Shown here piece after piece: positions 1-28,766 of a stretch of 57,985 nucleotides of DNA; the first letter of the stretch is position 1; each line of letters starts with the position of its first letter. The notes under the pieces are model-generated. The model had not been told where the DNA came from. It searched no databases and saw nothing but the letters and a program-made list of their open reading frames with translations. Source of the stretch: Paulinella micropora (lineage: Eukaryota > Cercozoa > Imbricatea > Euglyphida); NCBI GenBank assembly GCA_009731375.1, contig BJOX01000060.1, positions 207,405 to 265,389 of the forward strand, given 5' to 3'. The translations under genes were made by a program, and so were the position numbers.

Positions 1-27
1 GTGGAGTAAGTGATGAGATCAACTGAT

Positions 28-155
28 GAGATATCGACTAATGTCAGAAAAAAGGAGCTTCTGATTTCGTCAACCAAGGAAGTCTGTGGGTAAAGTATTA
101 ACCCGATGCCCAGCTAAGCCGTGATGTTTGCACGGAAGGGACTGATACAGGCGAT
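28..155. repeat. Unique island duplicated at 9433-9562
   Basis: About 130 bp, from gatgagatatcgac to gatacaggcgata, recurs at 9433-9562 with about three differences. It is flanked by GATA repeats in both places. No coding frame is convincing. The right-hand copy continues about 235 bp further. It may be an intronic transposon remnant, but its nature is unknown. Confidence 0.8.
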
Positions 156-174
156 AAGATAGATAGATAGATGG

Positions 175-206
<32 letters not shown>

Positions 207-541
207 ATAGATAGATGGATGGATAGACAGATAGAGAGATAGATATATAGATAGATAGATAGATAGATGGATAGATAGATAGATAGCTAGATAGAGAGAT
301 AGATGGATAGATAGAGAGATAGATGGATAGATAGATAGATAGATAGATAGAGAGATAGATAGATAGATAGATAGATAGATACTTGCGTTAGCTCAAGACC
401 AACATACATACATACATAAATATATACATAACATTCAACATACATAGAGATACTTAGATATTTAGATAGATGGATAGATAGATAGATAGATAGATGGATA
501 GATAGATAGATAGAAAGATAAATAGATAGATAGATAGATAG
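156..541. repeat. GATA-type microsatellite intron
   Basis: Near-continuous (GATA)n with GATG and GAGA variants and one CATA block at 402-446. Reading frames through it are low-complexity artefacts. Confidence 0.9.
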
Positions 542-581
542 GTAGATACACCCATCCATCCATCCATATAAACAAAGAAAC

Positions 582-20254
<19,673 letters not shown>

Positions 20255-20355
20255 CTACTCAAATACACACAACATACAGGCATATATATGGACCGAGGGA
20301 GAGACTCTGGTCACTGCCTCGGCCAGCGACTTGCTAAGCGCAATATCTCTGGCAG

Positions 20356-20419
20356 TTTTCTTGTGAGTTATGATTTCGTACAAATATTTTTCTTGTGAGT
20401 TATGATTTTGTACAAATAT
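20356..20419. repeat. 32-bp tandem duplication
   Basis: Two copies of a 32-bp unit (ttttcttgtgagttatga...) differing by one C/T change, in unique sequence upstream of the SEL1L-like leader exon. Confidence 0.9.
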
Positions 20420-21074
20420 CTCTAAATCACAGATACGGGGTATGAGAAGAAAGTAGTTGCTACCCCGTAGAGACGAGGAGAGGTGAGAGGAATACAAAAA
20501 ATCGTATGGTGAACACATTTAAGGTAGACAAGAGAAAGGGCTCAGGGACAACGAGGTATCAGTCAAACGGGCAAGTCAAACGGCAACCAAACGGGCAACC
20601 AAACAAAACAAAATCAGACCTGAAAAAAGGCTGAAGAAAAGCCACCGCGAGGGCATTACCCTAATACAAGTAGGAAGGTTTTCAAATAATTCCTTTCTCA
20701 AATACTAGTTTCATCATACTGCTTTCCACGTCAGCACCATTTATCGTTGATATTTTGGAGTAAGCAATTCCGATAGGACAGCTGAACGTTCCAATTTGGC
20801 AATTGATATGGCCGAAACCATGTTTGGCCCGTAAAAGCGGTTAACTCGCAAAACCTGGCTTAAAATTCAGCGTCGGGACCTCCCACTGCAATACCCGCAT
20901 TCTTCGGTAATCAGGCACGTTCTACGGGGGCAAACTTTTCCGGTCAAATGGTTTGACCCTACGTCATGCTGAAATCTGCGTAGAAAGCCAAATATGTTAG
21001 GTTGGTAGGTAGGTAGGTAGGTAGGTAGGTAGGTAGGTAGGTAGGTAGGTAGGTCGGTAGGTAGGTAGGTAGGA
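20420..21074. other. Unique flank without recognised gene, then (GTAG)n
   Basis: No coding frame is supported. Short repeats of caaacgggcaa occur near 20566-20605. (GTAG)n at 21001-21073 marks the last host-type sequence before the AT-rich element. Confidence 0.6.
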
Positions 21075-21428
21075 CTACTATAGGTATTACTATAGCACAC
21101 TTATCTTTTTATATAAAATAATGTTATTTTCATATAAATTCGTCTTACTATTAATTTCAATAAAAATATACATAATTTCATCCAAATTCAATATAAGCAT
21201 TCTTAATCAATAATAGTACATATTTGAATTTCTCTCAAACTCTAAAAAAAAGATAAGTCATCTATCTTTTGCCAAATCAACACGAAGAGACATCAAAACC
21301 ATTCTCTTAGTTTTTACTGCTGTGCTAGACTTAGTTATCTTTTTTTGAAAAAATGAAAGTCCTCTCCTGTTGCGAGTTTGATTAATTTCCATTTAAATAT
21401 AATAAAAAATATATTATATATAATATAA

Positions 21429-21644
21429 ATGGGTAGACATCCAACATATACTGCGGAGGAGGCAAGGGCAAAACACGCTGAACGTATGAGAGAGTATCAA
21501 AGAAGAAATAAAGAGAAACCACTTATGAGAGCAAAAGAATATTATCAAAAAAACAAGGCAGACATACTGAGAAAATCAAAAGAGAAAAGAGAAAAAACCA
21601 AGGCTGACCTTATTAGACTCCAGAATATCGTCGGGGAAAATTGA
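21429..21644 (+). CDS. Small basic protein at left end of copy A
   Basis: 71 residues, rich in Lys, Arg and Glu, with two similar helical stretches (ARAKHAERMREYQRRNKEK and AKEYYQKNKADILRKSKEKR). It resembles short charged DNA-binding helices, but I do not recognise a family. TATATAATATAA lies directly upstream of the ATG, the same AT start context as other genes of the element. It precedes the polymerase on the same strand by about 140 bp. Confidence 0.55.
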   Translation: MGRHPTYTAEEARAKHAERMREYQRRNKEKPLMRAKEYYQKNKADILRKSKEKREKTKADLIRLQNIVGEN

Positions 21645-21786
21645 GACCTGAAAAAAAATTGAATTTCATATTAAAGATAAGATAATATTTTATATATATA
21701 TATATTTTATATATAAAATAAAAATATTTATTGGAAAAAATATATTCCAATAAATATATGGCGAACATCGACTATGGCGGACACAC

Positions 21787-24700
21787 ATGTTGGACAAGTT
21801 GGCGGAAGCAAAAATAACATATCAGATAATGCAAAACAAGTTATATGTTAAAAAGCCAAACGGAACTAGATTTTATGAAGTAACAACGACAAGGGGAGCA
21901 CTATCGGACCCTGAAAGGTTTTATTCAGAACCTGAGCGAAAACAAAGGGAACGAAAATATGTCGAACCACAAGTAATAGAGTTCAATGGCTATAAACTAA
22001 TAAGGATAGACACTGAACACAAACTACCTGTGGGGCAATCGGTATATACTATTAAATTAAGTAAATCAATGTCTAAAAAAGTGAAAAAATTTCCATTAGA
22101 GGGTATTATTGGTATGATAGGATCCATAATTGAAGACTTTAAAACACTTTACAAAGACAATAACTTAATACAAATACGTATTAGTGCTATTCCTTCAACT
22201 TGGAATGTTCAAAACCAAAAATTAATAAAAGTAAAAGATTTCAATTTAGAAGATATACTGACTAGATTAGAATCTATACTGCAATCAAACGACGAAAACT
22301 ATATGGACGAAGAAGGTGCAACTATGGAATTGATTGATTTCAATTTTGTGGGTGTGAGAATGCCTGAAGGAGGAGCAAGATTGAAAGCAATAACTGAAAC
22401 AGACATGTATAAAAAGAAAGGTATAATAACAATAAGAAATGAAGACAACATATGTTTGGCAAGGGCAATAGTTGTAGCAAAAGCAAAGATAGAAAAGCAT
22501 CCAAAGTATTCACAAATCAAGGACGGACGCAGAATTCAAGATGAACTAGCAAACAAACTGCACGAGGAGGCTGGTGTCATGAAAGATTTGTGCGGGCTTT
22601 CTGAAATTAGTGAGTTTGCTAAGCACATAGGCTACAACATTGTTATTGTGGAATTTCCAAACAAAATTATCTATAAGACTGAGATGAAGGACAAAAAGAA
22701 CATATACATACTAAAAACCATGAACCATTACGACACCATAACAAGTATGAAAGCATTCTTGTCAAAGCAAAACTTTTGCGAGAAATGTATGAAGGGATAA
22801 GAACAAAATCACGCATGCGAATTCAAATGTAATATATGTCAAACCGAAGGATGTAAAGGATATGACAATATTTCGAAATGGAAAATGTGCAACGAGTGTA
22901 ATAGAAAGTTTCCGAATGATGAATGTTTCAATAATCATAAACAAAATAAGTTATGCGAGACAAAGAAAAAATGTATCACTTGTGCTAAGACTTACAAAGG
23001 AGAACATAAATGTGGATATGAAAAATGTAGGAACTGCAAAGAACTACAACCTCTATCACATCAATGTGAGTTAAAGAAAAAAGTGATACATGAACCATCA
23101 ACCAAATATGTATTCTTTGATTTTGAAGCAAATCAAGAGACAGGAACACATATTATCAATCATTCTGAAAGTCAATATTTCGACGACAGCACACCAATCA
23201 TACATAAAAACATTGAACAATTCTGCGAGTGGTCATTGGGTGTAAAACATAAGGGTTATACATTCGTAGCACATAATGCACGGGGATATGATTGTCAATT
23301 TGTATTGAAATGGTTGATTGAAAAAGGAATAACTCCATTTGTGATATATGAAGGTGGTAAAATAATGATGATGTCTATTGGTAATGGGAAAGAACAGATT
23401 AGATTTATAGATAGTTTATCATTTCTAACTATGCCTCTATCTGACTTTCCTGACACATTTGGACTTACTGAATTGAAAAAAGGATACTTTCCTCACTTCT
23501 TTAATAAAACAGACAATCAAACATACATAGGCAAAATACCAGACATGGACGATTACGGATATAACTCATTCTCAAAGAATAAAAGAGATGATTTCATAAA
23601 ATGGTATGGGGAGCAAAAAGACAAAGTATTTGATTTCAATAAAGAAATGATTGAATATTGTCATAGTGATGTAGATATACTAAGACGGGGGTGTATTGAG
23701 TTTAGGGAACAATTTATGGAGTTCGGAATTGATCCATTTCAATACACAACTATTGCCTCTACATGTATGGCACTATTCAAAGCAAACTACATGCCTGAGG
23801 ACAGCATAGCAGTTATACCGACAAACAGAACAGACAAAGCAAAAACAAGTCGTTTGTGTGTGGAGTGGTTAGCATACAGAGACAAAAAGGACAATGCTAA
23901 AATTCAACATGGTCTAAATGGTAAAGAAAAAATACTAAACTTACCCAAAGGTGTGAAAGCCTACTTAGACGGATATGACGAAAAGACAAAAACTGCATAT
24001 GAGTTCCATGGTTGTTATTGGCATGGGTGTCCTGAGTGTTTCAATGGAAATGGACTAAACAGAGAAAGGTCTGTGAATAAAACATTTGGACAACTATACA
24101 GAGAAACTAAACTACGCGAAACTTTAATCAAGCAACCGGAAGTTAGTCAATTAATAACAATATGGGGGTGTCAATGGAACAGAATACGAACAAAGGAAGA
24201 ATTCAAAGGAGAAATAGAAGAGACATTAATTGAGCAAGAAACAATCAATCCACGACATGCGATGTTTGGTGGAAGGACGAATGCTCTATCTCTAAACTGG
24301 AAATCTATGAGCGAATATCAGTATGCAAAGTATATAGATGTGTGCTCTCTCTATCCGACTGTCATGTACTATGACCCCTATCCTGTGAAACATCACCAAA
24401 CAATAAGAGGAAAAGATGCCTATGATATGTTGAATAATAAAACAGCATTTGGTGTAGCAAAAATAAAAATACTTCCGCCTAGAGGACTAATTCATCCTGT
24501 TCTACCATGTCAAGATAGAGGAAAGATGATGTATTATCTATGTAATAAATGTGGNNNNNNNNNNNNNNNNNNNNNNNNNNNNNNNNNNNNNNNNNNNNNN
24601 NNNNNNNNNNNNNNNNNNNNNNNNNNNNNNNNNNNNNNNNNNNNNNNNNNNNNNNNNNNNNNNNNNNNNNNNNNNNNNNNNNNNNNNNNNNNNNNNNNNN

Positions 24701-25459
24701 NNNNNNNNNNNNNNNNNNNNNNNNNNNNNNNNNNNNNNNNNNNNNNNNNNNNNNNNNNNNNNNNNNNNNNNNNNNNNNNNNNNNNNNNNNNNNNNNNNNN
24801 NNNNNNNNNNNNNNNNNNNNNNNNNNNNNNNNNNNNNNNNNNNNNNNNNNNNNNNNNNNNNNNNNNNNNNNNNNNNNNNNNNNNNNNNNNNNNNNNNNNN
24901 NNNNNNNNNNNNNNNNNNNNNNNNNNNNNNNNNNNNNNNNNNNNNNNNNNNNNNNNNNNNNNNNNNNNNNNNNNNNNNNNNNNNNNNNNNNNNNNNNNNN
25001 NNNNNNNNNNNNNNNNNNNNNNNNNNNNNNNNNNNNNNNNNNNNNNNNNNNNNNNNNNNNNNNNNNNNNNNNNNNNNNNNNNNNNNNNNNNNNNNNNNNN
25101 NNNNNNNNNNNNNNNNNNNNNNNNNNNNNNNNNNNNNNNNNNNNNNNNNNNNNNNNNNNNNNNNNNNNNNNNNNNNNNNNNNNNNNNNNNNNNNNNNNNN
25201 NNNNNNNNNNNNNNNNNNNNNNNNNNNNNNNNNNNNNNNNNNNNNNNNNNNNNNNNNNNNNNNNNNNNNNNNNNNNNNNNNNNNNNNNNNNGAGGCTGGA
25301 AATGTAATCATACATACCAACAGCAAAATAACAAGAAACAAAAAGACAAAAACAATTACGTCAGAGCATTTACAAAAGATATTTTCATTTACTTACACTA
25401 AAAGAGTAATTCAACCTCTAAAAGAAAACCAGATCACGACATTACCATACGGATACTAA
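21787..25459 (+). pseudogene. polB: Protein-primed family B DNA polymerase (pPolB), interrupted by an in-frame stop and a gap
   Basis: N-terminal part 21787-22800 contains the conserved NICLARAIVVAKAKIE block of Polinton polymerases. The frame then meets TAA at 22798, and the same frame continues open, with Cys pairs of a zinc-binding region, up to the gap at 24555-25291. Exonuclease motifs FDFEAN (near 23116), HNARGYD (near 23273) and YCHSDVD (near 23656) are visible, as is polymerase motif A, DVCSLYPTV (near 24340). Motifs B and C fall in the gap. The C-terminus (SFTYTKR, ending PYGY) resumes after it. The family replicates the element from protein-capped ends. The stop looks like a one-base nonsense change at an aromatic codon. 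A sequencing error is possible. Confidence 0.88.
24555..25291. other. Assembly gap inside polymerase
   Basis: 737 N. Unlike the host-region gaps, it is not bordered by homopolymers. Polymerase motifs B and C are hidden here. Confidence 0.95.
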
Positions 25460-25569
25460 TGATATTTTATTCACAAATCTTTTTCCAAAAGAAGGTTCAT
25501 AAAACATCGAATGCCATTAAAGAAAAAAAAAACGATGTTTTGTGATGGCAACGCCAGAACAAAATATCA
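25460..25569. repeat. Double-hairpin module U1
   Basis: Begins TGATATTT one base after the polymerase stop and ends AAAATATCA. The inner arms AAACATCG and CGATGTTT are separated by an A-rich spacer. The second hairpin pairs GATGTTTTGT with ACAAAATATC around a GGC/GCC stem. The first is weaker. Confidence 0.75.
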
Positions 25570-25887
25570 GAAAAAAAGAATTTACAAAAAGAGAAAAAAA
25601 AAGGATGGCAGGAATGGGTCAAGAGTAAGCAGTGGGAGTGGAACCGCCGACAATGACGAACAACGCCACCAACTTACTAATTACACCAACCATCGCCATA
25701 CCAAGAGCAGGAGCATAAAAAACACTTTTTTGTGTCGGTGCTTGCTTTGGTTTCGGTTTTTTCCTAAGTCAATGCGCAATGTTATCACATGTTTTTTTTA
25801 TCAGAGAATGCGAAAACAAAAAATCATACTTTTCGTTTTCGCACTTTTGGCCTACTTTCTACCTTGACAAGACTCCATTTGTACAGA
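25570..25887. other. Intergenic stretch without supported gene
   Basis: A 118-codon open frame (25511-25867) runs through here, but it starts inside module U1 and has a low-complexity Lys-rich head and no conserved partner. I do not call it. Confidence 0.4.
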
Positions 25888-26352
25888 ATGAGTGATTATA
25901 TCGATGATGAAGCAAAAGAAAATTCAAGCGATGATGATGTTGAAAGAGAAGAAAATAATTGGTTTGAATATTATTCAGACAAAAGAAAGAACAAAATTAT
26001 TTCCGACAAAATAGCATTGGAGACAAAGAAAAAAAACTTGTCAAAAAAGATAAGACAAATTAAACTTGAACTTGACGAGGTAGAACGAAGACTCGAAGCT
26101 GTCGAACAAAGAGACAATGAAATACAAGAGGAAAGAAAGCAATTAGAAAATGCAAGGAAAATTAAAAGGCAGAGAATTAGAAAGGAAAAAGAGACCAAAA
26201 AAGAAATAGCATTTTTTGAAAGATGGTTAGAAAAAAATCAATTTCCAATGTCCCGTCAAGAGGAAAATTACGCAAGAAATTTGATTTGTGGTGGAAAAAC
26301 ATTTGAGGAAGTTATTGTAAAGTATAAATTGTATATTGAAGGAGTAAGGTAG
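25888..26352 (+). CDS. Acidic-headed coiled-coil protein
   Basis: 154 residues. The first 30 are acidic (DDEAKENSSDDDVEREEN). Residues about 40-110 form a long charged coiled coil (KKIRQIKLELDEVERRLEAV). The C-terminus has a compact hydrophobic segment (NYARNLICGGKTFEEVIVKY). No family recognised. Its plus-strand position between polymerase and integrase is unique to copy A; copy B has no counterpart. Confidence 0.6.
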   Translation: MSDYIDDEAKENSSDDDVEREENNWFEYYSDKRKNKIISDKIALETKKKNLSKKIRQIKLELDEVERRLEAVEQRDNEIQEERKQLENARKIKRQRIRKEKETKKEIAFFERWLEKNQFPMSRQEENYARNLICGGKTFEEVIVKYKLYIEGVR

Positions 26353-26563
26353 GTTGTGTGATCTGTGCTGTCTGCCTACCCGCTCACTTCTCATCAATGA
26401 ACATGACACACATTTCACTACAACATAAAAACACACTTATTACTAGGCTACAAAAAATTATTTTATTTACGAAATTATTTATTTTACAAAATTGTCAAAA
26501 AAACGGCTTCAAGGCACTGCCCACACATGTTTTTTTTGTGCTTTTTGGTGTGGGGCAGGTACC

Positions 26564-27097
26564 ATGCCGCCAAAGAAGAAGCCTCCTTCCAAACCGACTG
26601 CTGAGGAGCCCACTGAGGAGACAACTGAGGTTGTTGCCGAGGTTGTTGCTGAGGTTGTTGCTGAGGTTCCTGCTGAAGTTCCAACCACCCCTGACGCCAA
26701 GCATCCGTCTCACGAAGACCCTGTTGCTCAGGCTGAGGTTGAGAGTAAAGCAAAAAATGTGAGTCCTTTCGATAAGGTGGGTGGAGCAAAGGTGAAGGAT
26801 AGGGAGGAGGTAAAGTATTGGGATGAGAAAAAAGTTTTGGTCAAGATTGCCAACAAGTACGATGAGCCTGACAAAGTGTTTGAGTATAATGTTCCGGATT
26901 GCAAAGAAGGAGTTTTGATGGCGAGCCCCGGGAAAGAAGATACTTATCACGTGGCACTCGGAGACGACGGGGTGATAAGGGTTTTCAAATCATGGTCGGC
27001 TTTGAAGGGCTACTACATTCATGAGAAGCGTCCGTTCTACACTAAGGCTGCTGAATATCATTCCAATATTTCCACACCTAATCGCAAAAAGAAGTGA
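26564..27097 (+). CDS. Pro/Lys-headed protein of unknown function, atypical base composition
   Basis: 177 residues from the ATG in ACCATGCCGCC. The head is PPKKKPPSKPTAEEPTEET, followed by a VVAEVVAEVVAEVPAEVP repeat and then a globular-looking C-terminal half (VLVKIANKYDEPDKVFEYN; GDDGVIRVFKSWSALKGYY). It is visibly GC-richer than its neighbours and has a Kozak-like start, suggesting a captured or differently expressed gene. It converges on the integrase with 2 bp between the stops. Function unknown. Confidence 0.6.
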   Translation: MPPKKKPPSKPTAEEPTEETTEVVAEVVAEVVAEVPAEVPTTPDAKHPSHEDPVAQAEVESKAKNVSPFDKVGGAKVKDREEVKYWDEKKVLVKIANKYDEPDKVFEYNVPDCKEGVLMASPGKEDTYHVALGDDGVIRVFKSWSALKGYYIHEKRPFYTKAAEYHSNISTPNRKKK

Positions 27098-27099
27098 GA

Positions 27100-28023
27100 C
27101 TACAAATCCATTATTTCTTTTTTCTTCCTTAATCTGGAAGAAGTTCTAATGTTGGCGGAGTCTATCTCCTCTCTTTTAAGTAAATGCTTTGTTTGCTTTT
27201 CTTTAGTTAGTTGTTTCAGTTCTTTATTAATATCAGTCTCTTCCGGTTCTTCAGTTGCCTCTGTCTTTAATAAATGACGTGGTGGTACAACATCATCATT
27301 TGTTAATACAATCTGGTATCCCTTACGGGCTTTGACGGTGTAGATTTGCTTGCTCCATGTCTTTCCTCCCTTTTCTAGAATGTGTTTCTTGTTCAACTTT
27401 CTAACTCTGTCTCCTTCTTTGAAACCAAATAAATATTTATCAACATATCTATGTTGTTGGCTAATATCATATCCTTTAAATACATCAATTGGCGCCGCCT
27501 TAATCGCTGAATGTTCTTTCTTGTTATAATAATAAACAACATCTTCAATATAACTTATCCAATCAAAATTACGATTAAAAGCCCATAATACATGTAATCT
27601 TTCTCTAAGTGTTCTAACAAATCTATCAACAATACCTAACGAATTATGATCACCTACTTCAACCATAAATTGTTCAATTCCATTATTTCTCATCCACTCA
27701 CCAACTGCACCTTTAAACTCACCGCCATTGTCTGATATGTATGCTTTTGGCTTTGGTAATTTCTTGAGTGCATCTAAAACTGTGGTAGAAAATTTATTCT
27801 TTATAGGTATTGCGTAAGCATAGCGACTATGAATATCAATCCAAATAAGGGCAAAATTATAATTTTTATTTTTTGTAGCAACCTTACTCATATCCATTAA
27901 ATCAATATTAACCATATCTAATACTTTGTCCGCCCATATTGTTGTTCCTCTAGTCCTCGGTTTAGTCTGACGAAATAATTCTTGTGCGGTGTTCGCAAGT
28001 TGAATATTATTATTTTCACTCAT
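27100..28023 (-). CDS. int: Retroviral-type integrase (rve fold), copy A
   Basis: 307 residues, intact. The catalytic core has NIDLMDM (Asp41), YISDNGGEF (Asp98) and GIVDRFVRTL, where the third acidic residue is Asp133 instead of the usual Glu. Copy B has the same DRF. Residues about 195-255 resemble the SH3-like/chromo-type C-terminal domain (FKEGDRVRKLNKKH; YTVKARKGYQIVL). The tail is charged. Known role: joins element ends into host DNA. The gene ends 2 bp from the convergent 26564 gene, and its ATG touches hairpin module U2. No N-terminal zinc finger is seen. Confidence 0.9.
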   Translation of the reverse strand: MSENNNIQLANTAQELFRQTKPRTRGTTIWADKVLDMVNIDLMDMSKVATKNKNYNFALIWIDIHSRYAYAIPIKNKFSTTVLDALKKLPKPKAYISDNGGEFKGAVGEWMRNNGIEQFMVEVGDHNSLGIVDRFVRTLRERLHVLWAFNRNFDWISYIEDVVYYYNKKEHSAIKAAPIDVFKGYDISQQHRYVDKYLFGFKEGDRVRKLNKKHILEKGGKTWSKQIYTVKARKGYQIVLTNDDVVPPRHLLKTEATEEPEETDINKELKQLTKEKQTKHLLKREEIDSANIRTSSRLRKKKEIMDL

Positions 28024-28025
28024 GA

Positions 28026-28152
28026 TGATAGTTTAGAATTGCGATTCGTGCTGTCGCACTCTCTCTTATTCTAAACCATCGTTTTTTATTTTTAATTTTT
28101 ATTTAATCGCAGACGATGTTTTGTGATGACGGCAAGTCAGAACAAAATATCA
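28026..28152. repeat. Double-hairpin module U2
   Basis: Lies between the integrase start and the acidic protein stop. Arms are TGATAGTTTAGAAT with ATTCTAAACCATCG, then CGATGTTTTGT with ACAAAATATCA. The inner loop of the first hairpin has GTGCTGTCGCAC. Confidence 0.85.
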
Positions 28153-28674
28153 TTAGAACTTTAGAAAAATCTTATCTGCTTCCTTACTTTTTTCTTTATT
28201 CTTTGGTGTATTGTTATATACATTAACTGATATTTTTTCGCTTCGTTTTTTACCGCCTCGTTGTTTTCCGCCTGTTGGTTCATAATCTTCGCTTTCTTCA
28301 CTCTCACTTTCTTCTTCTTCTTCGCTGTCATTCTCTGGCTTCTTTGGTTGTGGTGATTTCTTTGTGTTTTTCTTCTTGGGCTTTTTGGCATTCTTTTTTA
28401 TCTTTCTAAGCATATGATTTGCAATAACCTCAGACATATCAATTTCGCTATCGCTTTCGCTTGATTCATCTTCAATCTCAGGATTTTTAAGTATCTCTTT
28501 CGCAACACTAACTTCAGCATCAGTCTCAATAAGTTCTTCCACTGATGCTTCTTTTAATTCTCCTTTTTTACGAAGCCTTTCACGAGCCCATTCGTCCTTT
28601 CGCCGTTCAGCATTTTCTCTATTTGCTTGAACTGCTTTCTTCCAGTTTTCCTTTGATGCTTCCTTTGACGGCAT
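28153..28674 (-). CDS. Acidic/basic disordered protein, copy A
   Basis: 173 residues with alternating charged blocks: a Lys/Arg/Glu helix at the start (ENWKKAVQANRENAERRKDE), an acidic Ser patch, a Lys/Pro patch and another acidic patch. A short conserved end follows, SVNVYN then IFLKF. The counterpart in copy B (50835-51388) keeps the SxxNW start, a VKVYN motif and the FLKF end but is otherwise strongly diverged. Its stop abuts module U2. Divergent from the fibre gene with a 92-bp AT-rich spacer. Function unknown; perhaps DNA-binding or scaffold. Confidence 0.75.
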   Translation of the reverse strand: MPSKEASKENWKKAVQANRENAERRKDEWARERLRKKGELKEASVEELIETDAEVSVAKEILKNPEIEDESSESDSEIDMSEVIANHMLRKIKKNAKKPKKKNTKKSPQPKKPENDSEEEEESESEESEDYEPTGGKQRGGKKRSEKISVNVYNNTPKNKEKSKEADKIFLKF

Positions 28675-28766
28675 TGATTACAGATGATTGATACTACACT
28701 AGATAGTTATATTTTTTGTTAGTATAATTTAACAAAAAAAAATTAAAATATTTAATTATATAATCA

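Noticed and set aside
25511-25867. 118-codon open frame after the polymerase
   Set aside because: Starts within a hairpin module, has a low-complexity Lys-rich head and a patchwork tail, and no counterpart in copy B.
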